Origin: Tessaracoccus sp. SD287
GTDB lineage: Bacteria > Actinomycetota > Actinomycetes > Propionibacteriales > Propionibacteriaceae
Assembly: GCF_017355265.1 (NCBI RefSeq)
Contig: NZ_JADIJQ010000002.1
Span: 62,001 to 126,000 of the forward strand
Direction: 5' to 3'
Length of the DNA stretch: 64,000 nt
Every line of letters begins with the position of its first letter. Within the stretch, counting starts at the first letter, position 1. Positions 25,056 through 33,059 of this stretch are shown piece after piece. The notes beneath the pieces were generated by a model, which saw nothing but the letters and a program-made list of their open reading frames with translations, ran no database searches and was not told where the DNA came from. The position numbers and the translations under genes were made by a program.

Positions 25056-27683
25056 GTGCCCCAGCTCCTGACGCGACCGACCCTGACGGGTCACTCCCCG
25101 CTTCCGCTGCCCGGCACCGTCGACCCCCACCGGCCCGCGCTGGTGGATCCTGACGGGGATGTCATCGACCACGCGGGCCTGCGTCAACGGGTCGAGGAGT
25201 TCGCCGCCGCGTTGCCCCCCGCCCTCGACGCTCGGCTGCTCACCCACGTGCGACTGCGTCCCACCCTCGACAGCATCGTGGCCTACCTCGGCGTCCTGGA
25301 GGCCGGTCACGTCGCCCTGGTCACCAGCGACCAGACGCACGGGGCGCTGCAGCGCCACTGGCCTGCAGACCTGCTCGTCGATGACGACACCGTGAGCAGA
25401 ACCTCCTCCTCGCCGGCGTACCTGCTGCATCCCGACCTGGCGTTGTTGCTCAGCACGTCCGGCAGCACCAGTTCGCCGAAGCTGGTCCGCCTGTCACACG
25501 ACAACCTGCTCAGCAATGCCCGTGGCATCGCCCACTCGCTGGGGCTGGGCGCCGAGGACCGTGGCATCACCAGCCTGCCGCTGCACTACACCTACGGCCT
25601 CTCGGTGCTGCACAGCCATCTGGCCGTCGGGGGCAGCGTGGCGCTCACCGACCAGTCCGTCCTCGACCACGGGTTCTGGGACGTGGTGGACGCGGGGGTC
25701 ACGACCCTGGCCGTGGTCCCCCACATGATCGAACTCGCCGAGACCACCGGCGTCCTGGACCGGCCCCATCCCTCACTACGGCTGATCACCCAGGCCGGCG
25801 GACGGATGGGCCCCGAGCGGGTCGCGCGGACGACGGCCCTGGGCCGCACCCACGGCTGGGGTCTGTCGCTGATGTACGGCCAGACCGAGGCGACGGCCCG
25901 CATCACCGTCCAGCACCCCGACATCACGGTGGGCTCGCCGGGCACCGTGGGCCGTCCCCTGCCCGAGACCACGATCACGATCGACACCCGGGTGCCCGAG
26001 GCCGACCGTGAGGCCGGGACCGGTGAGATCGTCGTCCGCGGTCCTGGGGTGATGCTCGGCTATGCCGACCATCCCGACGACTTGGCCCTGGGCCGGATGG
26101 TCACCGAACTTCGTACCGGCGACCTCGGCGGCTGGCGCGACGGCCTGCTGCAGATCGTGGGCCGACGCTCCGGATTCGTCAAGGTGTTGGGGCTTCGCAT
26201 TGACCTGGGCAGGGTGGAGGCAGCGCTGGAACGCTCCGGCCTGGTCGCCTGTGTCACCGGCGACGACACCGGCCTGAGGGTCGGCGTCGAACCCGTGCCC
26301 GGCCAGAGCGTTCAGCACACCAGCACCCTGGCCCGCAGGCTGGCTGCCGACGCCTGCGGGCTCGGCGTCGGTCACGTCCGGGTCGCTGTCATCGGTCTAC
26401 CCCGGCTGGCCAGCGGCAAGCTGGACCGCGCCGGCTGCGACCTGCTGATCCGTGGTTCCGACCCCGATGAGTGCGCCGGGACACGCCAGCAGATCGACTC
26501 CCCCGGTGTGGCGGTCCGGGCCGCCGCGGTGCTGCGCCGGGTGCTGGGACGTGACCAGATCGACCTCGAGTTGTCCTTCGTCGCCCAGGGGGGCGACTCC
26601 CTGAGCCACGTCCAGGCCGCACTGGCGCTCGGCGAGCTGCTGGGCGACCTGCCCACCGACTGGCACCACCGGCCCTTGGCCGAGCTGGTCCGCGAGGCGG
26701 AAGTCCGGCACCGCGACGACCCCGCCACCCCCACCACCCGCGGACGCCGCAGCTGGCGGCGGATGGAGACGACCGCGGTGCTGCGCGCGCTCGCCGTGGT
26801 GATGATCGCCGGGTCCCACGCGCACCTGTTCCGACTTCCCGGTGGGGCGCACACCCTGATGGCCGTCGTCGGGTTCAACGCCGCCCTGTTCGGGCTGTCG
26901 GCGCTCGGCATTGGCCAACGGTGGCGGGGCACCGCCCGACTGCTGATCGGCATCGCCGTGCCCACCATGGCCGTCGCCGCACTTGGCATGGCCACCGGAC
27001 GCTACGGCGTGGCAAACCTGCTGCTGGCGAACTGGGCCACCGGTGACGTGAACCGGCTGCAACGCAACGAACTGTGGTTCGTCGACGCGGTGGTGCTGTG
27101 CCTGCTGGTCACCACCGCCGTCCTCTCGGTGCCGACCCTCAGCCGCTTGTGGGCATCGCACCCCTGGCGGGTCTCGTTGGGGCTGCTGCTGGTCGGGCTG
27201 GTCAGCCGGTTCGCGGTGCTGGGCCTGTTCGAGGGCACCCTGCGCGGCATCATGCCGACGGTGTTCTTCCTCTTCGCCGCCGGTCTGGCCCTGGCGCAGG
27301 CCCGGTCGAGGGGCCAACGCCTGCTCACCCTGGCCCTGGCCGCCGTCGGCGTCATCGACTTTTTCCCCGGCGACCTGCTGCGCAATGGCATCATCCTGGC
27401 CGGCATCAGCGCGCTCGCGCTGCTGCGCACGGTGCCGGTTCCGGCGATGCTGGTCACCCCCGTCTCGGTGCTCGCCGCCGCCAGCCTGCACGTCTACCTG
27501 GTGCAGTTCCACATACTCGACTGGCTCGGACGTCCGCTGCTGGGCACCGTGCTGTCCGTGGCCGTCGGGGTCGCCCTGTGGCGCCTGAGCGAGCGCCCCA
27601 TCCGACGGCTGCAAGCCCTTGTCCCCCACCGAGCCGCCCCCGCGGCACCGGTCAGCCCCGAACCGCGAGGAACCCTGCTGTGA
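25056..27683 (+). CDS. NRPS-like adenylation + carrier protein fused to a membrane acyltransferase-like domain
   Basis: 875 residues, GTG at 25056. Residues about 20-460 are an AMP-forming ligase: LLLSTSGSTSSPKLVR phosphate loop, LMYGQTEATARI, and the GRRSGFVKVLGLRIDLGRVE hinge with a late catalytic lysine region (LASGKLDR). Residues about 485-555 form a carrier domain with LSFVAQGGDSLSHV, whose Ser (near 514) accepts phosphopantetheine. From about 570 (METTAVLRALAVVMIAGSHAHLF) some 8-10 membrane segments resemble acyltransferase-3 proteins. The protein would activate an acid, hold it as thioester and transfer it at the membrane. It has no condensation domain. The iron box and the Fe(III) transporter overlapping its end suggest siderophore or iron-related chemistry; the substrate is unknown. 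Confidence 0.82.
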   Translation: MPQLLTRPTLTGHSPLPLPGTVDPHRPALVDPDGDVIDHAGLRQRVEEFAAALPPALDARLLTHVRLRPTLDSIVAYLGVLEAGHVALVTSDQTHGALQRHWPADLLVDDDTVSRTSSSPAYLLHPDLALLLSTSGSTSSPKLVRLSHDNLLSNARGIAHSLGLGAEDRGITSLPLHYTYGLSVLHSHLAVGGSVALTDQSVLDHGFWDVVDAGVTTLAVVPHMIELAETTGVLDRPHPSLRLITQAGGRMGPERVARTTALGRTHGWGLSLMYGQTEATARITVQHPDITVGSPGTVGRPLPETTITIDTRVPEADREAGTGEIVVRGPGVMLGYADHPDDLALGRMVTELRTGDLGGWRDGLLQIVGRRSGFVKVLGLRIDLGRVEAALERSGLVACVTGDDTGLRVGVEPVPGQSVQHTSTLARRLAADACGLGVGHVRVAVIGLPRLASGKLDRAGCDLLIRGSDPDECAGTRQQIDSPGVAVRAAAVLRRVLGRDQIDLELSFVAQGGDSLSHVQAALALGELLGDLPTDWHHRPLAELVREAEVRHRDDPATPTTRGRRSWRRMETTAVLRALAVVMIAGSHAHLFRLPGGAHTLMAVVGFNAALFGLSALGIGQRWRGTARLLIGIAVPTMAVAALGMATGRYGVANLLLANWATGDVNRLQRNELWFVDAVVLCLLVTTAVLSVPTLSRLWASHPWRVSLGLLLVGLVSRFAVLGLFEGTLRGIMPTVFFLFAAGLALAQARSRGQRLLTLALAAVGVIDFFPGDLLRNGIILAGISALALLRTVPVPAMLVTPVSVLAAASLHVYLVQFHILDWLGRPLLGTVLSVAVGVALWRLSERPIRRLQALVPHRAAPAAPVSPEPRGTLL

Positions 27684-28729
27684 ACCTGCCACCCATCCGG
27701 GACACCCGACTGACCCGCCGCGTGCTGCTGACCTCGCTCGCGGTCACTCCGCTGGCCCTGGCCGCCTGCAGTTCCGGTTCCGAGGACGGCGGCACCGACC
27801 CGGACGCCCTGCAGATCTACTCCAGCCAGCACCAGAACGTCACCGACGCCTGGGCCGAGGCGTTCACCGAGAAGACTGGCATCAAGACGCAGGTCCGCGC
27901 CGGGCAGGACTCGTCCATGGGCCATCAGATCGTCCAGGAGGGCGACAAGAGCCCCGCCGACGTCTTCCTCACCGAGAACTCCCCGGCGATGACGCTGGTG
28001 CAGCGCGCCGGGCTGCTCGCCCCGGTGGCGGCCGCCACGCTCAGCCAGGTGCCAGCGTCGGCGGCCCCGTCCAGCAAGGACTGGATCGGCATCGCGGCCC
28101 GGTCGACGGTGCTGGTGTGGAACCCGTCCAAGATCAGCAAGTCCGAGCTGCCCGTCTCGATGATGGACCTGGCCGACGCGTCCTGGAAGGGTCGCTGGGG
28201 CTGCGCCCCCGGCGGCGCCGACTTCCAGGCCATCGTGGCTGGCATGCTGGCCGACCGCGGCGAGCAGGAAACTGCGACCTGGCTGGAGGCCCTGCAGTCG
28301 GGGGCCAAGGTGTTCCAGAACAACATCGCCACCATGAAGGCCGTCAATGCCGGCGAGGTGCCGGTCGGCATCATGTACCACTACTACTGGTACCGCGACC
28401 AGGCCGGGAACAAGGAGGGCTCCGGCAACACGCAGCTGCACTACTTCGGCAAGAAGGACCCCGGCGCGTTCGTCTCGCTGTCCGCCGGCGGCGTGCTGAA
28501 GAGCAGCGACAAGGCCGACCAGGCCCAGCAGTTCCTGGCCTTCGTCACCTCCCCCGAGGGCCAGCAGGTACTGGTCACCTCGAAGTCCATGGAGTACGCC
28601 GTCGGCAACGGGGTGGCCTCCGACCCGGCGCTGCCGCCGCTTGCCAGCCTGGACGCTCCGCCCGTCGACCCCTTCACCCTGAACTCCGACCAGGTGACCA
28701 AGCTGATGACGGATGCCGGCATCTTCTGA
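27680..28729 (+). CDS. Fe(III) ABC transporter substrate-binding lipoprotein
   Basis: 349 residues from the GTG at 27680, which overlaps the preceding stop (GTGA) and has GAGGAA seven bases upstream. A lipoprotein signal (LTRRVLLTSL, ALAAC) is followed by a FutA/FbpA-type class II binding fold: LQIYSSQHQNVTDAW, SPADVFLTENSPAM, and the MYHYYWYRDQ segment whose adjacent tyrosines bind ferric iron in this family. It captures Fe(III) or a simple Fe chelate outside the cell for the permease and ATPase that follow. The overlap with the NRPS-like gene indicates coupled translation and a shared, probably DtxR-controlled, transcript. Confidence 0.88.
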   Translation: MNLPPIRDTRLTRRVLLTSLAVTPLALAACSSGSEDGGTDPDALQIYSSQHQNVTDAWAEAFTEKTGIKTQVRAGQDSSMGHQIVQEGDKSPADVFLTENSPAMTLVQRAGLLAPVAAATLSQVPASAAPSSKDWIGIAARSTVLVWNPSKISKSELPVSMMDLADASWKGRWGCAPGGADFQAIVAGMLADRGEQETATWLEALQSGAKVFQNNIATMKAVNAGEVPVGIMYHYYWYRDQAGNKEGSGNTQLHYFGKKDPGAFVSLSAGGVLKSSDKADQAQQFLAFVTSPEGQQVLVTSKSMEYAVGNGVASDPALPPLASLDAPPVDPFTLNSDQVTKLMTDAGIF

Positions 28730-30239
28730 GCGCTGGTGGCTGCGGGCAGCGGCTGCGACGGTGGCGGCACTGGTCTTGCTGCCGATCGTCGTCGTGCTGG
28801 GCTCCGCGCTCGGGGACGAGGGCGTGGGCGCTGCCCTCGACTACCTGCTGCGTCCCCGGATCGGTCGTCTGCTGGGCAACACCTTCGTGCTGATGGCGCT
28901 GACCGTCCCACTGTCGGTGGTTCTCGGGGTGGGCGCCGCCTGGCTGGTGGAGCGCACCGACCTGCCGGCCGCCGGGGTCTGGCGCACCCTGATGCTGGCG
29001 CCGCTGGCGATCCCCGCGTTCGTGTCCAGCTACACCTGGATTTCGTGGCAGCCGGGGCTGGTCGGGCTCGGCGGTGCCGCCCTGGTGACGACCTTGGCGT
29101 ACTTCCCCTTCGTCTTCCTGCCGGTGGCAGCACTGCTGCGCACCCTGGACGCCGGCGAGGAGGAGGTCGCGCGCTCCCTGGGTCTGGGACCGGTCACCGC
29201 GTTCCTGCGGACGGTGCTGCCGCGGCTGCGTCCGGCGGTGAGCGGCGGGGCGCTGCTGGTGGCGCTGCACCTGCTCGCCGAGTACGGCGTGCTGTCGATG
29301 ATGCGCTTCCAGACGTTCACCACAGCGATCCTGCAGCAGTACGCGGTCGGCTTCAGCAGCCAACAGGGCTCCCTGCTGGCCTCGGTGCTGCTGCTGTTGT
29401 GCCTGCTGGTGCTGACGGTCGAACTGGTCGTGCGCGGCCGCGGCCGGATCGCCCGGCTCGGCAGCGGCGCGGTCCGACGTCCGGCGCCGCTGCCGCTTGG
29501 CCACTGGACGGCCCCGGCGATGGGGGTGCTGGCCGGGTTGGTGGGCCTGTCGGTGCTGGTGCCGGTGGTCATGGTGGTGCGGTGGTTGGTGGTGGGCACC
29601 AGCCAGTCCGGGGCCGTCGCCGACGACCTGTGGACCGCGACCGGGACGACCTTGGGGCTGTCGCTGCTCGGCGGGTTGGTGGCGGTGGTGCTGGCGCTGC
29701 CGGTGGCGCTGATGCTGAGCCGCCGCCATGGGCTGCTCGCGGTCCTGCTGGAACGGGTGACCTACATCGCCAGTTCGCTGCCGGGCGTGGTGGTGGCGCT
29801 GGCACTGGTGACGGTCGCGGTGCGGTGGGTGCCGGGGATCTACCAGACGGTGACCTTGCTGGTGCTCGCCTACGCCGTGCTGTTCCTGCCGCGTGCCACC
29901 GTGGCGTTGCGGTCGGGGCTGGCCGCAGCACCCCCGGAGCTGTCCGAGGCAGCCCGCTCGCTCGGGCAGGGCAGTCTGGCCGTGCTCGGACGAGTGGTGC
30001 TGCCGTTGGCGGCGCCGTCGGTGCTGGCCGGATTCGTGCTGGTGGCGCTGGCCATCTCGACCGAACTGACCGCCACCCTGCTGCTGGCCCCCTCGGGGGC
30101 TGAAACCCTGGCGCTGGCATTCTGGGCCGCCAGTGACGAATTGGACTATGCCGCGGCGGCTCCCTACGCGGCGGTCATGATTGCACTGTCGGTTCCGATG
30201 ACGGTGCTGCTGCGACGCCAGATCACACGGCAGGGATGA
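28713..30239 (+). CDS. Fe(III) ABC transporter permease, fused two-domain type
   Basis: 508 residues. The ATG at 28713 overlaps the end of the binding-protein gene by 17 bases. Twelve or so membrane segments form two repeated permease halves, each with the EAA loop (EEVARSLGLGPVTAFLRTVLPRLRP in the first half, broken here by description; EAARSLGQGSLAVLGRVVLPL in the second), as in FbpB/SfuB. The residues SSYTWISWQ and SSLPGVVVALAL mark the two transmembrane cores. It forms the channel for iron supplied by the lipoprotein. Confidence 0.9.
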   Translation: MPASSERWWLRAAAATVAALVLLPIVVVLGSALGDEGVGAALDYLLRPRIGRLLGNTFVLMALTVPLSVVLGVGAAWLVERTDLPAAGVWRTLMLAPLAIPAFVSSYTWISWQPGLVGLGGAALVTTLAYFPFVFLPVAALLRTLDAGEEEVARSLGLGPVTAFLRTVLPRLRPAVSGGALLVALHLLAEYGVLSMMRFQTFTTAILQQYAVGFSSQQGSLLASVLLLLCLLVLTVELVVRGRGRIARLGSGAVRRPAPLPLGHWTAPAMGVLAGLVGLSVLVPVVMVVRWLVVGTSQSGAVADDLWTATGTTLGLSLLGGLVAVVLALPVALMLSRRHGLLAVLLERVTYIASSLPGVVVALALVTVAVRWVPGIYQTVTLLVLAYAVLFLPRATVALRSGLAAAPPELSEAARSLGQGSLAVLGRVVLPLAAPSVLAGFVLVALAISTELTATLLLAPSGAETLALAFWAASDELDYAAAAPYAAVMIALSVPMTVLLRRQITRQG

Positions 30240-30247
30240 GGAGTGCG

Positions 30248-31318
30248 ATGAACGAGGTCAGGGTCAACGACCTGCGGGCCGGCTATGGCCGCACCGAGGT
30301 GCTGCACGGGGTCAGCCTGACCGTCCCGCAGGGGGCGACCACCGCGATCCTGGGCGACTCCGGTTCGGGCAAGACCACCCTGTTGCGGGCCATCGCCGGG
30401 TTCATCAAGCCGTCCGGCGGTGAGGCCAGCATTGGCGGACGCCTGGTCGCCGGACCGCACAAGTGGGTGCCGCCGGAACGCCGCGGCATTGGCTACGTCC
30501 GCCAGGAGGGCGGGCTGTTCCCCCACCTCAGCGTCGCCGGGAACATTGCCTTCGGCCTGCCCGCCAGCGGCTTCACCAGCCGGGAGCGGGCCCATCGCGA
30601 CCGGGTGCTGGAACTGCTGGACCTGGTGGAACTGCCCGCCGACCTGGCCGAGCGCCGTCCGGCCGAACTGTCGGGGGGACAGCAGCAGCGGGTCGCCCTG
30701 GCCCGGGCCCTCGCACCCCGCCCGGAGGTCGTGCTGCTGGACGAACCGTTCTCGTCGCTGGACACGGGGCTGCGGGCGGCGACCCGCGAGGCAACCGCGC
30801 GAGCGCTACGCGCGGCCGGGTCGACGGTGGTGCTGGTCACCCACGACCAGGCCGAAGCCATGTCCTTTGCCTCCGAGATCGCGGTGCTGCGCCACGGCGA
30901 GGTGCGGCAGGTGGCCGAGCCGCGCACCATCTACATGGCCCCGGCCGACCCGCAAGTGGCCTCCTTCATGGGCGACGCGGTGCTGCTGCCGGGCGAGACG
31001 GCCGACCAGCATGTGCGCTGCGCCGTCGGGATGCTGCCGGTGGTCGGTTTCATCCCCCGCGGGCAGGTGGACGTGCTGCTGCGTCCCGAGCAGTTGCGGC
31101 TGGTGGACCCCGGCAAGGGCGTCGCCGATGCCTATGTCTCCCGGGTGGACTTCTACGGCCACGACGCCCTGGTCAGCCTGAACCTGGCGCGGATCGCGCC
31201 CGAGTTCAGCGAGCACACCAGTGGGGTGCTGGCCCGGGTGCGGGGCACCTCCACCCCGGAGGTGGGGCAGTTGGTCGGGCTGGAACTGGTCAGCCCGGTG
31301 CGGGTGTTCAGCCGCTGA
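30248..31318 (+). CDS. Fe(III) ABC transporter ATP-binding protein
   Basis: 356 residues from the ATG at 30248 with GGAG four bases upstream; the frame also has an ATG at 30236 that overlaps the permease stop. Walker A GDSGSGKTT, signature LSGGQQQRVALARAL, Walker B VVLLDEPFSSLD and the H-loop VLVTHDQAEAM are all intact. The C-terminal 110 residues are a TOBE-like regulatory domain (VDVLLRPEQLRLVD), as in FbpC, which senses iron in some members. It completes the three-gene importer. Confidence 0.92.
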   Translation: MNEVRVNDLRAGYGRTEVLHGVSLTVPQGATTAILGDSGSGKTTLLRAIAGFIKPSGGEASIGGRLVAGPHKWVPPERRGIGYVRQEGGLFPHLSVAGNIAFGLPASGFTSRERAHRDRVLELLDLVELPADLAERRPAELSGGQQQRVALARALAPRPEVVLLDEPFSSLDTGLRAATREATARALRAAGSTVVLVTHDQAEAMSFASEIAVLRHGEVRQVAEPRTIYMAPADPQVASFMGDAVLLPGETADQHVRCAVGMLPVVGFIPRGQVDVLLRPEQLRLVDPGKGVADAYVSRVDFYGHDALVSLNLARIAPEFSEHTSGVLARVRGTSTPEVGQLVGLELVSPVRVFSR

Positions 31319-31341
31319 GCGCGGCGCGCGACAATGGCTGC

Positions 31342-32169
31342 ATGGGGTTACCACCTGAGGCCCTGCGGGACCTGGAATGGCTGCGCGACGACTTCACCAC
31401 CCTGGTCGCGACGGCGTCCCCCTCTGACCTGGACGCTCCCAGCCACGGCACCCGGTGGACCAACCGCGAACTGCTCTTCCACATGTGGTTCGGGCAGCGG
31501 ATCGCGCGGGTCTTCGTCCCACTCATCGGCGCCTTCCGCCGGTTGCCCGACCCGGCGCAGCGGGCGTGGGCACGCCTGCTGACCGCCACCACGCGCACCT
31601 ACTCGTGGGTGAACTACATCGGCGCCGTGGGCGGAGCGCGGGTGCTGGGCATCGGGTTCGCGCGGCGCATGATGGACGCCGACACGGCGTGGCTGCTGCG
31701 TTGGGCAGAACACGCCAGCCCCCAGGACCTCGCCCGCGGGATGCACGTGCCCCTGTCCTGGGACCCGTACTTCACCGACTGGATGGATGAAGCGACACGT
31801 GGGTTTCGGAAGCCCATGTATGACGTCACCAGAGCGATAAGGCTGCCCGCCGCCATGATCACCGGCCGCGCTGCTACGCCGCTCGAGTCTGGCCACCTCA
31901 TAACCCCTCGACCGCTCCCGCTTCTGCCACCCACCAGACTTCGATCGCCGCAGCATCCAGGGATGAGCGCGTCTCCTCAAACAGCGTTCGGTATCGAGGG
32001 AAGTCCGGGAGCGCGATCACGCTGCGATAGTCCGGGTTGCGTGTCCGGAGACGCATGGCGGCCAGCACGGCCTGGCTGTACCAGTGCACCGCCTGGTTGC
32101 TTGGTCGGGTTGGTTTCACTTCGCCTGCCCTGCGAGGGTCGGCGTAAGTCCTGCTCGGGAATCCCTTGA
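31342..32169 (+). pseudogene. DinB-like/maleylpyruvate-isomerase-type protein, 3' end replaced at island edge
   Basis: The ATG at 31342 starts a DinB-like four-helix protein (LRDLEWLRDDFTTLVATASP, GTRWTNRELLFHMWFGQRIA with the metal-site His, DPYFTDWMDEATR). Up to about 31797 it reads as a normal DinB-family enzyme, which may use mycothiol. After this the composition changes and the frame runs on for some 120 low-complexity residues, antisense to the nuclease gene, to a stop at 32169. The natural C-terminus seems to have been lost when the defence island joined here. Confidence 0.6.
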
Positions 32170-32653
32170 CTTCGATGCCTACAGTCTCGCCGATACATGT
32201 AGCGACTATGTCAATGCCGCGCTCGCGAGTGATCGTGTCGGCTTGTGACACGATACGCCAGCCATGCATGTCGAGAGCCGCGACGACCTTCTGTTGCACC
32301 ATGGCCTCGGAGTGCCATACGGGGTCGTCAGCAGTGGACGGCCTCTGGGCTGACCCACGAGCGGCGTCGGGCCCATGCGCCCCGCGAGCCGTAACCTCGC
32401 CGCGAACCTCCAGCCCCAGCTTTCCAAGGTGACGGTGCGCGGTCCGCGCGTTGAACAGCGCCTCCGGAATCCCGCTCCCCACCCCAAACGCCTGGTTGAC
32501 CGGAAACCAGACACCTTGGATCTTGACTGCGTACTTGCCAACCCTTCGGGGCCGGATCCCTTCGAGTCGTGCTACCACGTCAGAACGCGCGAGACGGTAG
32601 TTCTGGCCCGCCAACGTGAACTGGATCACTGGGTCCACAGCACTGTGCGACAT
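31898..32653 (-). CDS. PD-(D/E)XK nuclease-like protein
   Basis: 251 residues from the ATG at 32653 (two TTGs precede it in frame). The C-terminal half has the restriction-like nuclease pattern: Glu116 in SEAMVQQKVVAALDMHGW, Asp148 in RGIDIVAT and the ExK pair Glu161/Lys163 in GIEVKGFPSRTY, as in RecB- or Mrr-type enzymes. The N-terminal ~85 residues (GQNYRLARSDVV, VGKYAVKIQGVWFPVNQAF) form a small domain I do not recognise, possibly for DNA or modified-base recognition. It lies 51 bases downstream of an HTH gene on the same strand, divergent from hsdM. It could be a restriction enzyme or a toxin paired with the HTH protein; this is inference. Confidence 0.68.
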   Translation of the reverse strand: MSHSAVDPVIQFTLAGQNYRLARSDVVARLEGIRPRRVGKYAVKIQGVWFPVNQAFGVGSGIPEALFNARTAHRHLGKLGLEVRGEVTARGAHGPDAARGSAQRPSTADDPVWHSEAMVQQKVVAALDMHGWRIVSQADTITRERGIDIVATCIGETVGIEVKGFPSRTYADPRRAGEVKPTRPSNQAVHWYSQAVLAAMRLRTRNPDYRSVIALPDFPRYRTLFEETRSSLDAAAIEVWWVAEAGAVEGL

Positions 32654-32704
32654 CAACAAATGCTATCCCGTCTGTCTCCTGGTTTCGAGTACTCCCACCT
32701 CGGC

Positions 32705-32962
32705 TCAGCGGATACCCTCACCCGAGCGCGCAGTATGCTCATAGAGCCCGCTCTCCCGAGCAATCTCGGCCATTTCCTCTAACGCGTCTTTCCGCCGCTC
32801 AGCGAGGCGGCGCTGATATTCCGTCAGATCGCTCAAGCGAATGTTCGCCCGTTCAGCCGTCTGCACGTAGGGAAGGTCCCCGGACGCCAGCAGAGACGCC
32901 ACAATCTCGGGCGGGACACTCAGAAAGGCCGCCGCCTCATCTATGCCGACCTGTAGGTCCAT
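32705..32962 (-). CDS. Small excisionase/antitoxin-type HTH protein
   Basis: 85 residues from the ATG at 32962; the frame is open to 33208 but that part is antisense to hsdM. The sequence VGIDEAAAFLSVPPEIVASLLASGDLPYVQ is a MerR-like winged-helix unit of the excisionase (Xis) or antitoxin kind, followed by a charged helix (SDLTEYQRRLAERRKDALEEMAEIA). Such proteins often autoregulate a toxin operon with a PIN or other nuclease. Here the next gene is a PD-(D/E)XK-like protein. The promoter is shared divergently with hsdM in the 97-base gap. Confidence 0.7.
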   Translation of the reverse strand: MDLQVGIDEAAAFLSVPPEIVASLLASGDLPYVQTAERANIRLSDLTEYQRRLAERRKDALEEMAEIARESGLYEHTARSGEGIR

Positions 32963-33059
32963 GCCGCCAAGCGTACGCACGCGCACGCCGGTGGGCCACG
33001 GAGTAATGCTGATCCCATATCCGATAGCTTGATCCCCACCACCCCATCGAAGGAGATCC

